Shown: positions 1 through 7,800 of the stretch, one piece after another
Layout: each line of letters opens with the position of its first letter
Position numbering within the stretch: the first letter of the stretch is position 1
Assembly (NCBI GenBank): GCA_025454075.1
Contig: JALOPD010000122.1
Coordinates: 1-10,081, forward strand
Direction: 5' to 3'
DNA from: Desulfobacterales bacterium
GTDB lineage: Bacteria; Desulfobacterota; Desulfobacteria; Desulfobacterales; UBA2174_A
Length of the DNA: 10,081 bases
The notes under the pieces: model-generated
What the model was told of the DNA's origin: nothing
The model's input: only the letters and a program-made list of their open reading frames with translations
Database searches by the model: none
Made by a program: the position numbers and the translations under genes

Positions 1-23
1 TGGAACCTAAATCGCCTTCCTGA

Positions 24-182
24 CAAGTCAACACCACCGTCACGCGGACCACCAACGCCATCAAGCACGCCTTCTGCCACTTCCCGCGCGCCGCCTGGCG
101 CGGGATAAACTCGAAGGCGCTCGCCCGGTTCCTGATCGAGGCGGCGCGCGCGACCGTCACCCCGGGCGGGCGGGTGTCACCG
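24..182 (+). other. Possible degraded methyltransferase-like fragment
   Basis: An open plus-strand frame follows a TGA at 21-23 and stays open to a TGA ending at 240, without a credible start codon or ribosome binding site. Its middle reads HFPRAAWRGINSKALARFL followed by IEAARATVTPGGRV. This resembles the late part of a class I SAM-dependent methyltransferase fold, with a short strand, a helix and then the PGGRV turn before the next strand. Sequence after about 180 no longer looks like that family. It may be a remnant of a decayed gene or a chance open frame in GC-rich DNA. I cannot distinguish these, and nothing else is seen in the first 198 bases. Confidence 0.15.
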
Positions 183-198
183 TCGACCCCCTCGGCGG

Positions 199-985
199 TC
201 ATCCGGGCCGGCGCTCCGATCCCGGGCGGTCGAAGCGGTTGAAGAGGCGGATCACCGCCTCGTTCCACCCTCGGCTGCCGGGGACGTCCGCCCGGACGAG
301 GCCGGGCAGTTCGACCGTCTCATAGGTGCCGTCCGGGTGCGGGATCAGGATGGGGATGTCGACGCTTTTCAGCATCGCGATGTCGTTGGCGCTGTCTCCC
401 AATCCGGCCGTGACGATGCGGCCGGCGATGTGGCTGGCGAAAATCTCCGTGCACCAATCTCCCGCCGGCGGTGATCTGCAAGCCCTGTGGTTCGGCGACG
501 GCGGCCAGCTCCTCGATCCGGCGCGGGTCCTCGATGAGAAAGGGCTCCGTAAACTCCCGCATCCGGGCCATGGCGGCCGTTTCCAGCGGCAGCCCGGTGC
601 GAGCCGCGATCTCCGCGACGCTCCAATCTCCGAAGCCCGTCACGCCGAAACGCTCCCTCACCGCAACGACGAACCGCCGGATCTCCGCGTAGGCCGCTCC
701 CAGCGGGACCACGGTATAGGCGCCGTCCCGGACGCCGTTTTCGATCTCGAAATTTCGATACCCCGCCGGAAAGAACAGCGCCGCCCCGTTTTCAGGAATG
801 AACGGCTCCCGGATCTGCAGTTCGGCCTGCAGCCGCTCGACCTCCACTCGGGTCTTGCTGGTCGTGAAGATCAACGGCACCCGCCGGCGCCGGATCAGGT
901 CCAGCGCGGGCCTGGCCGCATCGCAGGCATAGTCGTCGTGGTCGAGCAGGGTGCCGTCCAGATCGGTAAAGATCAGCAGGTTCAT
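199..985 (-). pseudogene. Broken mannosyl-3-phosphoglycerate phosphatase-like gene (HAD family)
   Basis: The intact family removes phosphate from mannosyl-3-phosphoglycerate to give the compatible solute mannosylglycerate in the cytoplasm. The ATG at 983-985 follows a good ribosome binding site (plus-strand acctcc, 995-1000). Residues 6-14 are the HAD motif I FTDLDGTLL with nucleophile D8 and acid D10. Motif II is FTTSKT with S43, and PENGAA at 64-69 is typical of the family. After residue 176 (GLQITAGGR) the frame changes at about positions 440-460. The other frame then carries the end of the protein: W, then ASHIAGRIVTAGLGDSANDI with motif IV, and VDIPILIPHPDGTYETVELP, ending at the TGA at 199-201. 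Joined, it would give about 262 aa. The segment between GGRxW and GDSxND is roughly 15 residues shorter than in E. coli YedP as I recall it, and the motif III lysine region (DKG-like) is absent. The gene is therefore probably non-functional unless the lesion is an assembly error. Confidence 0.75.
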
Positions 986-1337
986 CGTCGTGACACCTCC
1001 GATCCCGGCTCCTGAAAGGCACCGCGGGCGGCGGCGCGGCATGGCCAGGCGATCGAATGGAACATGGCAATCGAATCTCGCTCACACCAGCGGTCAAGCC
1101 GCAGACGGTTGACCACCAGGGCGCGTCCTGCTCGGGGACTGGATTGGACGTTGGCCCGTAGACAGCGGCCAGGACGAGTCATACTATCACACCTGTCGTA
1201 CTAGAAACAGACGCGCTTCCATGGCTGCCGGCGGGCACTGCCCGATCCGCGGAGAGCTTGCGTCTCCAGTGCGAGCGAATGCAGGCACGCATAGCCGGTC
1301 GGGGATCGCGTCAACATTCAAATAGGGAGGTTTGGCG
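986..1337. other. Intergenic region between the broken phosphatase gene and the lipoprotein gene
   Basis: This 352-base stretch separates two divergent genes. Short open frames cross it, but none has a ribosome binding site or a recognisable product. It holds the ribosome binding site of the minus-strand phosphatase gene (995-1000), a weak sigma-70-like promoter for the plus-strand lipoprotein (1159-1187), and the ribosome binding site gggagg at 1325-1330. I see no tRNA, riboswitch or clear repeat. Confidence 0.5.
1159..1187 (+). promoter_or_regulatory. Candidate sigma-70 promoter for the lipoprotein gene
   Basis: TAGACA at 1159-1164 matches five of six -35 bases. TACTAT at 1182-1187 matches four of six -10 bases, with the ideal 17-base spacer. 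Transcription would start near 1194 and leave an untranslated leader of about 144 bases before the lipoprotein start at 1338. The match is by eye only and the leader is long. Confidence 0.3.
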
Positions 1338-1808
1338 ATGAAACGATTGGTCGGAATGTCTCTCATGGCGATGGTGCTCGGGCTGTTCATCCTGAACGGC
1401 TGCGGGGAGAAAACGGAGGATGCCGCCAAGAAGGCGGCCGACAAGGCCAAGGAAGTCGCAGGGGCAGCCAAGGACGCCGCCACGGAAACCGCGAAATCCG
1501 CCGCCGCCTGGACCAAGGACAAGATGGACGCCTACATGGGCGAGATGAAGGATCAGCTGGGCAAGCTCGACAAGCAGTTCGAGGATTTCAGCTCCAAAGC
1601 CGAAAAGCTGACCGGCGAGGGCCGGGAAAAATACAAGCAGAACCTCGCGGCGGCGGCCGAGAAGAAGGAAGCCATTTCGAAGAAGATGAAAGAGCTGCAG
1701 GGCGCCACCGGCGAAGCCTGGGAAAAAGCCAAACAGGAGCTGGACAAGCTGATGGCCGAGCTGGCGCAGATTTACGAAAACATCAAAAAGGAATTCAGCA
1801 CCACCTGA
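1338..1808 (+). CDS. Ala/Lys-rich helical lipoprotein of unknown function
   Basis: This 156-aa protein carries a lipoprotein signal peptide: basic MKR, a hydrophobic core, then the lipobox LNGC with lipidated C22. The residue after the cysteine is Gly, so by the E. coli sorting rule it would go to the outer membrane. From about residue 24 to the end it is almost entirely predicted amphipathic helix. An Ala/Lys/Asp/Glu-rich repeat-like part (EDAAKKAADKAKEVAGAAKD, about 28-60) is followed by a more regular coiled-coil part rich in KEL and KLD units. This composition recalls LEA-like or apolipoprotein-like helical proteins, but no named family can be assigned. The ATG at 1338 is preferred over a TTG at 1332 because gggagg (1325-1330) sits seven bases before it. 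It stands alone, converging on the efflux operon. A role in the periplasm or envelope is plausible; function is unknown. Confidence 0.85.
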   Translation: MKRLVGMSLMAMVLGLFILNGCGEKTEDAAKKAADKAKEVAGAAKDAATETAKSAAAWTKDKMDAYMGEMKDQLGKLDKQFEDFSSKAEKLTGEGREKYKQNLAAAAEKKEAISKKMKELQGATGEAWEKAKQELDKLMAELAQIYENIKKEFSTT

Positions 1809-1852
1809 TATCGACCGTGCCGGCGCAGGCCCCCCCACGGGTAGCCTTTCAC

Positions 1853-1880
1853 ACCGCCGGGGCCGCGCCGGCCGGGCGGT
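1853..1880. terminator. GC-rich inverted repeat between convergent genes, possible bidirectional terminator
   Basis: ACCGCC at 1853-1858 pairs perfectly with GGCGGT at 1875-1880, and the 16-base GC-only interval can pair further. It lies between the lipoprotein stop (1808) and the efflux operon stop (1891), where a shared terminator would be expected. There is no T-tract on either side, so it is not a canonical intrinsic terminator and may only protect 3' ends. Confidence 0.3.
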
Positions 1881-1890
1881 CATGGGCGGA

Positions 1891-3291
1891 TCAGGCGCCG
1901 CCCCCGCCCAGGGCCGCGTAGAGCTTGACCTGGTTGACCAGATGGATCAGCCGGATGGCGATCAGTCCCTGCCGGGCGGAATAAAGTGAGCGCTGTGCAT
2001 CCAGCACGGTGAGGTAGATGTCGATGCCTTTCTGGTAGCGTGCGTTCGCGAGCCGGTAGGTTTCCGCGCTCGCGTCCACGAGGGACTGCTGCGCCGCCAT
2101 CTGCTCGGCCATGGTGCCCCGGCGCGCCAGGGCATCGGCCACTTCCCGGAACGCCGCCTGGATCGCGCCCTCGTATTGGTTCAAGGCGATCTCCTGCTGA
2201 ACCTCGCTGGCATCGAGCGCAGACCAGGTGCGCGGGTCGAAAATCGGCAGCACGGCCTGCGGGGTGACATTCCAGGCGAGCGAACCGGATTTGAGGAGAC
2301 CCGTCAGCTGCTCGCTGGCGGTGCCCACGGCGGTCGTCAGCGCAATCCGCGGAAAAAACGCCGCCCGCGCCGCGCCGATATCGGCGTTGGCGGCCTTGAG
2401 CAGGTTCTCGGCCTGCAGCACGTCCGGGCGCCGCAGCAGGATCTCGGACGTGGCGCCGGCAGAGACGTCCGGCAGCGGGGCGACGGCGCTAAGCCCTGCT
2501 GGCAGCCGGTCGGCCGGAACCGGGGCGCCCACCAGCAGGGTCAGGGCGTTTTCGTCCTTGGCCGCCAGTTCGGTGTAGCGCGCGACGTCCACCCGCGCCG
2601 CGTCCACCCGCGTCTGCACCTGGCGCAGGTCCAGCTCGGGCGCGACGCCGACCTCGAAACGCCGCCGGATCAAATCGTAGGAGGCCTGCTGAGCCTCGAG
2701 CGTGGACCGGGCCAGCTGCAGGTTCTCGCGGTCCGCGGCCAGCGTCAGGTAGACGGCGGCGACTTCGGACACGAGCAGGATCCGGGCACTGCGGCGGGCC
2801 TGGTCCGTGGCGAAGTATTCCTCCAGGGCGCGCCGCTCCAGACTGCGGATGCGGCCGAAGAAGTCGATCTCCCAGGCGGCGATGCCGAGCTCGGCACGGT
2901 AGTGTTCGTAGGTTTCCGACCGCCCCGTACCGGACAGGTCGTGGGGCACCCGCTCCTTGTGGCCGCTGCCGGCCGCATCGACCACCGGCAGCAGCTCGGC
3001 GCGCTGGATGCCGTAGAGGGCGCGCGCCCGCTGGACGTTCAACGCGGCCGCCCGCAGATCGCGGTTGTTCTCCAGCGCCGCCGCGATCAGCGCCTGCAGC
3101 CGATCGTCGGTGAAAAATTCCCGCCAGGGCGTCTCGTCGCCCAGCGGGGCCTCCGGGCCGGCCGTATAGGACGGGCCGCTCGGCCAGGCGGCGGGAACCG
3201 GCGCCGCGGGCCGCGTGTAGTCCGGGATCATGGTGCAGCCGCTCAGACACGCGAGCAGCCCCAGGATGGAAAGCAGTGTTTTTCGTCGCAT
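1891..3291 (-). CDS. Outer-membrane efflux channel lipoprotein (OprM/NodT-type TolC-like factor)
   Basis: This 466-aa protein is the outer-membrane exit duct of the tripartite pump and would act as a trimer reaching through the periplasm. The signal peptide ends in the lipobox LSGC with C19. The next features are the characteristic early PDYTRPAAPVPAAW segment and two homologous halves. The first has WEIDFFGRIRSLERRALEEY at 140-159, the second RRPDVLQAENLL at 287-298 and FFPRI at 312-316. The C-terminus (ARYQKGIDIYLTVLDAQRSL, 417-436) is also typical. Length is normal for the family. The ATG lies one base after the TGA of the pump gene (TGA-G-ATG), with a GGGAG about ten bases upstream inside the pump's end, so translation is probably coupled. 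It is the last gene of the operon. Substrate cannot be read from this subunit. Confidence 0.95.
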   Translation of the reverse strand: MRRKTLLSILGLLACLSGCTMIPDYTRPAAPVPAAWPSGPSYTAGPEAPLGDETPWREFFTDDRLQALIAAALENNRDLRAAALNVQRARALYGIQRAELLPVVDAAGSGHKERVPHDLSGTGRSETYEHYRAELGIAAWEIDFFGRIRSLERRALEEYFATDQARRSARILLVSEVAAVYLTLAADRENLQLARSTLEAQQASYDLIRRRFEVGVAPELDLRQVQTRVDAARVDVARYTELAAKDENALTLLVGAPVPADRLPAGLSAVAPLPDVSAGATSEILLRRPDVLQAENLLKAANADIGAARAAFFPRIALTTAVGTASEQLTGLLKSGSLAWNVTPQAVLPIFDPRTWSALDASEVQQEIALNQYEGAIQAAFREVADALARRGTMAEQMAAQQSLVDASAETYRLANARYQKGIDIYLTVLDAQRSLYSARQGLIAIRLIHLVNQVKLYAALGGGGA

Positions 3292-3292
3292 C

Positions 3293-6200
3293 TCAGCGCA
3301 CTCCCGGGGGATCGGTCAGGACCCGGCTCTCCGCCAGCCTCCGACGTGTGCGCTCCCCCTTGAACCGACGGGATACGAGCACAAAAAGCAGCGGGATGTA
3401 GAACAGGTCGATGAAGGTGGCCGAGAGCATGCCGCCGGTAACGGCTGTGCCGATGGCTCTCATCGCGCCCGCGCCCGCGCCGGTGGCCAGCGCCAGCGGC
3501 AGGACCCCGAAGAAAAAGGCCAGCGAGGTCATGATGACCGGCCGCAGCCGCACCCGGGCCGCCGCCAGGGTCGCTTCGACCAGGTTCGCGCCGTTCGCCA
3601 TCCGTTCCCTGGCGAACTGGATGATGAGGATGGCGTTCTTGGTCGTCAGGCCGAGGGTGGTCAGAAAGCCGATCTGGAAATAGACGTCGTTGTGCAGGCC
3701 CCGCGACCAGGTGGCCAGGGCCGCACCGAACACCCCCAGCGGCAGCATCAGCAGGTTCGCGAGCGGGATCGGCCAGCTCTCATAGAGCGCCGCCACGCAC
3801 AGAAAGATCACGAAGACCGAAAAGGCGTACAGCAGGAAGGCCTGCGAACCGGCCATGCGCTCCTGGTAGGAGAGTCCGGTCCACTCGAAGCCGACGCCCT
3901 GAGGCAGCCGCGCGGCCATTTCCTCCATGGCCGCCATCGCCTCGCCGGAGCTGCGGCCCGGCGCCGGTTCGCCCCAGATGTTGACCGCCGGAAAGCCGTT
4001 GTAGCGCTCCAGCCGCGGCGAACCCTGCGTCCAGTGCCCGGATGCGAAGGCGGCAAAAGGCACCATCTTCCCCGCGGTGTTCCGCACGTAGAGCCTTTCC
4101 AGGTCCCGGGGAAGCCTGCGGTACGGCGCGTCCGCCTGGACGTACACCCGCTTGATCCGCCCGGCTTGAATGAAGTCGTTCACATAGGCGCTGCCGAAGG
4201 CCGCTGATAGGGTGTGATGGATGGCGTCGATGGGAACCCCGAAGGCGCCGGCCTTTTCCCAGTCCACGTCGATGCGGTATTCGGGGACGTCCTCCAGGCC
4301 GTTGGGACGGACCTTGGCCAGCCGGGCGTCCTTCGCGGTCATGCCGAGCAGCTGGTTGCGGGCCTCGACCAGTTTTGCATGCCCCAGGCCGCCGCGGTCG
4401 AGCAGCTGGAAGTCGAACCCGGTGCCCACGCCCAGTTCGATCACCGCCGGCGGCGGAAAGGCGAATGCCAGCGCGTTGCGCATCCGGGCAAAGGCTTGCA
4501 TGGCCCGGCCCGCGATGGCCTTCACCCGCAGCTCCGGCCGGTCGCGGAGCTTCCAGTCCTTGAGCTTCACGAACACCATGCCGTTGGTCTGGGCCCTTCC
4601 GGAAAAGCTCACCCCGGAGATCGTCATGCAGGACTCCACCGCGTCCTTCTCGTTCTCCAGGAAATGGCCCCGCACGCCAGCCGCGACCTCCTTCGTCTGC
4701 TCCAGGGTGGCGCCGGTCGGCAGGACGATCTGCACCAGCAGGTTCCCCTGGTCCTCATCGGGCACATAGGCTGTCGGCGTTTGCAGAAACAGAACGCCCA
4801 CCGCCGCCACGATCAGGATGTAGACGGCGAAGTAGCGCAGTTTCCGGGAAAAGGAGCGCTCGACCGTCTGCACGTACCGGTCGCGGACCCGGAAGAAGCT
4901 GCGGTCGAACCACGCGAAGAAAGGACGCAGAAACCGGGCGGAGGCCTCCGCCGGTTCATGTCCGGCCGCCACGGGCCTGAGCAGGGTCGCGCAGAGGACC
5001 GGCGTCAGGATCAGCGCCACGACCACCGAGAGGAGCATCGAGGCGATGATGGTCACCGAGAACTGGCGGTAGATGACGCCGGTCGAGCCGCCGAAAAACG
5101 CCATGGGGCCGAATACGGCCGAGAGGACCAGCCCGATGCCGATCAGCGCGCTCGTGATCTGGTCCATGGACTTGGCCGTGGCCTCCCGGGGCGGGAGCCC
5201 CTCCTCGCTCATGATCCGCTCCACGTTCTCCACCACCACGATGGCATCGTCCACCAGCAGGCCGATGGAGAGCACCATGGCGAACATGGTCAGCATGTTG
5301 ATGGAAAAACCGAAAAACCCGAGCACCGCGAAGGTTCCCAGCAGCACCACCGGTACGGCGATGGTCGGGATCAGGGTAGCGCGGATGTTGCCCATGAAAA
5401 GCCACATGATCAGAAAGACCAGCAGGACGGCCTCGAAGAGCGTCTTGACGACCTCGTCGATCGCCACCCGCACGAAGGGCGTCGTGTCGTAGGGATAGAC
5501 CACCCGCATGCCGGGGGGAAAGAACCGGCTCATCTCCGCCAGTTTGGCTTTTACGGCGTCCGCCGTATCCAGCGCGTTGGCGCCCGCCATCTGGCGGATC
5601 GCCATGCCGGCCGCGGGCTTGCCGTTGAAGAACGCCTCGACATCGTAGGTTTCGGTCCCCAGCTCGGCGCGTCCCACGTCCTGGATGCGCACGATCGAGC
5701 CGTCCGGGTTGACGCGCAGGGGAATGGCGGCAAACTCCGACGGGGTCTTGAGCAGGCTCTGAACGATGACCGAGGCATTCAGGCGCTGGCCTTTTTCAGC
5801 CGGCGTACCGCCGAACTGGCCGGCCGAGACTTCGACGTTGTAGGACCTGAGCGCCGCGACGACATCCTGAACCGTCAGGTGGTAGTCGACCAGGCGGTCC
5901 GGGTTGAGCCAGATGCGCATGGCATACTGGGACCCGAAGTTTTCGACCTCCCCCACGCCCGGCACCCGCGCCAGCACCTTCTCCAGGTTGGATTGGGCAT
6001 AGTCCCGCAGGTCGTTTCCGTCCAGGCTGCCGTCGTCCGATATCAGGCCGACGATCATGAGGTAGTTCTTGGTGGCCTTCCCCACCGTGACCCCCTGGCG
6101 CTGCACCACCTCCGGCAGGCTCGCCATGGCGAGCTGAAGCTTGTTCTGCACCTTGGACCAGGCAAGGTCGGGGTCGGTCCCCGGAGCGAAGGTCAGTTCG

Positions 6201-6472
6201 ATGCGCGCCGCTCCGGCCGAATCGCTGGTGGCCGACAGGTAAAGCATCTTGTCGAGACCGGTCATCTTCTGCTCGATGACCTGCGTCACGCTGTTCTCCA
6301 CGGTCTCGGCCGACGCCCCCGGGTAGAAGGCTTGAATGTAGATCGACGGCGGGGCGATGGGGGGATACTGCGATATGGGCAGATGGTAGATGGCCAGGCC
6401 GCCCGCCGTCATCATGACGATGGCGATCACCCAGGCAAAGACCGGTCGATCCAGGAAGAACTTGGATAACAT
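3293..6472 (-). CDS. RND multidrug efflux pump, inner-membrane proton antiporter (AcrB-like, HAE1 family)
   Basis: This 1059-aa protein is a full-length AcrB-type transporter (AcrB has 1049 aa). It should export hydrophobic or amphiphilic compounds in exchange for protons as a trimer. The N-terminus MLSKFFLDRPVFAWVIAIVM is TM1, and SQYPPIAPPSI (34-44) is the usual following motif. The proton relay is complete: D408 and D409 in GLLVDDAIVVVENVER, K945 in TTKNAILIIQFA, R975 and T982 in RLRPVIMTS. FGSQYAMRIWLNP (179-191) is the conserved pore-domain motif. Aligned by eye with AcrB, the drug pocket phenylalanines are partly replaced: F136 by Y137, F610 by M616 and F615 by V621, while F178, F617 and F628 are kept as F179, F623 and F634. 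The ATG is preceded by GGAG at suitable spacing and lies 17 bases after the adaptor stop. The residue changes hint at a substrate range different from AcrB. Confidence 0.97.
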   Translation of the reverse strand: MLSKFFLDRPVFAWVIAIVMMTAGGLAIYHLPISQYPPIAPPSIYIQAFYPGASAETVENSVTQVIEQKMTGLDKMLYLSATSDSAGAARIELTFAPGTDPDLAWSKVQNKLQLAMASLPEVVQRQGVTVGKATKNYLMIVGLISDDGSLDGNDLRDYAQSNLEKVLARVPGVGEVENFGSQYAMRIWLNPDRLVDYHLTVQDVVAALRSYNVEVSAGQFGGTPAEKGQRLNASVIVQSLLKTPSEFAAIPLRVNPDGSIVRIQDVGRAELGTETYDVEAFFNGKPAAGMAIRQMAGANALDTADAVKAKLAEMSRFFPPGMRVVYPYDTTPFVRVAIDEVVKTLFEAVLLVFLIMWLFMGNIRATLIPTIAVPVVLLGTFAVLGFFGFSINMLTMFAMVLSIGLLVDDAIVVVENVERIMSEEGLPPREATAKSMDQITSALIGIGLVLSAVFGPMAFFGGSTGVIYRQFSVTIIASMLLSVVVALILTPVLCATLLRPVAAGHEPAEASARFLRPFFAWFDRSFFRVRDRYVQTVERSFSRKLRYFAVYILIVAAVGVLFLQTPTAYVPDEDQGNLLVQIVLPTGATLEQTKEVAAGVRGHFLENEKDAVESCMTISGVSFSGRAQTNGMVFVKLKDWKLRDRPELRVKAIAGRAMQAFARMRNALAFAFPPPAVIELGVGTGFDFQLLDRGGLGHAKLVEARNQLLGMTAKDARLAKVRPNGLEDVPEYRIDVDWEKAGAFGVPIDAIHHTLSAAFGSAYVNDFIQAGRIKRVYVQADAPYRRLPRDLERLYVRNTAGKMVPFAAFASGHWTQGSPRLERYNGFPAVNIWGEPAPGRSSGEAMAAMEEMAARLPQGVGFEWTGLSYQERMAGSQAFLLYAFSVFVIFLCVAALYESWPIPLANLLMLPLGVFGAALATWSRGLHNDVYFQIGFLTTLGLTTKNAILIIQFARERMANGANLVEATLAAARVRLRPVIMTSLAFFFGVLPLALATGAGAGAMRAIGTAVTGGMLSATFIDLFYIPLLFVLVSRRFKGERTRRRLAESRVLTDPPGVR

Positions 6473-6489
6473 CTGTTTTCTCCGTCCGT

Positions 6490-7692
6490 TTACTTGGCGC
6501 CCGCAGGTGTTTTTTCCACGGGCGGCCCTGAAACGGGTTCGAAAGGCACCGCCTTGACCGCGGCGCCCGGCCGCACCCGCTGCATCCCTTCGACGATCAC
6601 GCGATCGCCGGCCTCAAGACCCGATGCGACGAGCCATTGATCGCGGATGGCGCGGTCAAGGACAAGCATGCGTTGCGTCGCCCGGCCGTCGGCATCCACG
6701 GCCAGCGCAAACGGGTTCCCCTTCGGGTCGCGCGCAACGGCCTGCTGCGGAACCAGGACGGCGTTCTCGCTGGTGCCTTCCCGCAGCACCGCGCGGACGA
6801 ACATGCCCGGCAGAAGGGCGGCCTCCGGATTGGGAACCATCACCCGCAGGATGACCGTGCCGGTCGTGGGGTCCACGCTGACCTCGCGGAACTGAAAGGT
6901 CCCTTCCAACGGATACGGCCTGTCGTCTTCCAGGATGAGCTTGACTTTCTTCTGGTTCTTGCCGTTCTGATCCAGGCGCCCGTCCTCCAGACGGCTCCGC
7001 AGCCGCTGCAGTTCGGCGGTGGATTGGGGCACGTCCACGTAAATGGGATCCAGCTGTTGGATGGTCGCCAGCGCCAGGGGCTGGTAGGCCGTCACCAGGG
7101 CGCCGTCGGTCACGCTGGACCGGCCGATGCGGCCGGATATCGGGGCGAGGATCCGGGTGTAGCCGAGGTTGATGCGCGCCGTCGCGACCGATGCCTTGTA
7201 GTATTGGATATCCGCCTCCGCCTGCTTCATGGAGGCGGCGGCGTCGTCATAGTCCTGCTGGCTGACTGCTTTGTCGGCCAGCAGCTCCCGGTAACGGGTG
7301 GCCCTCAAACGGATGGCGGGCAGATTGGCCTCGGCGCGCTCGAGGGCGGCCTTGGCATTGTCGAGCGTCGCCTGAAAGGGGGCGGGGTCGATCTGATAGA
7401 GCACCTCGCCGGCCCTGACGTCGGCGCCTTCCGTAAACAGGCGCTTCAGGATGAGCCCGTTGACCTGCGGCCGGATTTCGGCGATGCGAAAGGCGGATGT
7501 CCGGCCCGGCAATTCAGTGGTCAGCACGACACGCTGGGTCGCGACCGTCAGGGTCGCCACTTCCGGGATCGGCGCCTGCGCTGCCTGCTTCCCATGCCCG
7601 TCTTCGCAGCCGCTCGTCAACAGGCCGGCCACCAAAGCGGTCAGAAGCGCGCCCCACTTTGACAGTTCTGAAACTGGGTTCTTGTATTGCAC
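6490..7692 (-). CDS. RND efflux periplasmic adaptor lipoprotein (AcrA/MexA-like membrane fusion protein)
   Basis: This 400-aa protein links the inner-membrane pump to the outer-membrane channel. A hydrophobic signal peptide ends in LTSGC, with C29 as the probable lipid anchor. The order is typical. The first half of the lipoyl domain is at about 70-105 (RPQVNGLILKRLFTEGADVR, then YQIDPAPF). A coiled-coil hairpin spans about 105-172. The second lipoyl half is at 176-210 (LGYTRILAPISGRIGRS), followed by a beta-barrel at about 215-300 and a membrane-proximal domain ending at GDRVIVEGMQRVRPGAAVK (362-380). The start is GTG (7690-7692), with GAGGA about eight bases upstream; no nearby in-frame ATG fits. 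It begins 13 bases after the 25-aa peptide gene and ends 17 bases before the pump gene, so it belongs to the same operon. Confidence 0.95.
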   Translation of the reverse strand: MQYKNPVSELSKWGALLTALVAGLLTSGCEDGHGKQAAQAPIPEVATLTVATQRVVLTTELPGRTSAFRIAEIRPQVNGLILKRLFTEGADVRAGEVLYQIDPAPFQATLDNAKAALERAEANLPAIRLRATRYRELLADKAVSQQDYDDAAASMKQAEADIQYYKASVATARINLGYTRILAPISGRIGRSSVTDGALVTAYQPLALATIQQLDPIYVDVPQSTAELQRLRSRLEDGRLDQNGKNQKKVKLILEDDRPYPLEGTFQFREVSVDPTTGTVILRVMVPNPEAALLPGMFVRAVLREGTSENAVLVPQQAVARDPKGNPFALAVDADGRATQRMLVLDRAIRDQWLVASGLEAGDRVIVEGMQRVRPGAAVKAVPFEPVSGPPVEKTPAGAK

Positions 7693-7705
7693 CGGTGTTC
7701 CTCGA

Positions 7706-7783
7706 TTACCGTCTGAAATAGATCATTGCCGCCGCGATGACTAGCGCCATCAGCACAACTGCGATTACCCGGGTAGCACTCAT
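7706..7783 (-). CDS. 25-aa single-span membrane peptide in the efflux operon
   Basis: This very short gene encodes 25 residues: MSATR, a hydrophobic span VIAVVLMALVIAAAMIYF (6-23), and the final pair RR. Basic residues flank both ends, as in a single inner-membrane helix. The ATG at 7781-7783 has an excellent ribosome binding site (aaggaga on the minus strand, 7791-7797) eight bases upstream. It starts 17 bases after the stop of the 105-aa gene and stops 13 bases before the adaptor's GTG start, so it fills an otherwise empty gap in the operon. No family is recognised. E. coli AcrZ (49 aa) is a known small helix that binds AcrB, which makes an accessory role with this pump a reasonable inference, but there is no sequence similarity I can claim. 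The alternative is a leader peptide acting by translational coupling. Confidence 0.7.
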   Translation of the reverse strand: MSATRVIAVVLMALVIAAAMIYFRR

Positions 7784-7790
7784 GGGGTAT

Positions 7791-7797
7791 TCTCCTT
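7791..7797 (-). promoter_or_regulatory. Strong ribosome binding site of the 25-aa peptide
   Basis: The minus strand reads AAGGAGA here, close to the anti-Shine-Dalgarno complement, eight bases before the ATG at 7783. This site decides the start of the 25-aa gene, because the longer in-frame reading (up to 7969) has no such site and runs antisense to no purpose through the preceding gene. It lies just before the 105-aa gene's stop codon would clear the ribosome (stop at 7801-7803), which favours coupling between the two. Confidence 0.7.
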
Positions 7798-7800
7798 CCA

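Noticed and set aside
326..1015. Plus-strand frame of 229 aa over the broken phosphatase gene
   Set aside because: Antisense to the conserved HAD motifs, no ribosome binding site and no recognisable product.
1152..1166. Second sigma-54-like site TGGCCCG-N4-CAGC upstream of the lipoprotein gene
   Set aside because: GG and GC spacing is right but only eight of eleven bases match, it is about 170 bases from the start codon, and it overlaps a sigma-70-like candidate. Such matches are common in GC-rich DNA.
2176..4207. Two long plus-strand frames (395 and 325 aa) opposite the channel and pump genes
   Set aside because: Low-complexity Arg/Gly/Gln-rich translations antisense to clearly real genes; no start signal or domain.
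4214..6469. Very long plus-strand open frame (751 aa) antisense to the pump gene
   Set aside because: It mirrors the pump gene in another frame, is rich in His, Arg, Gly and Asp without a recognisable domain, and has no ribosome binding site. High GC content creates such shadows.
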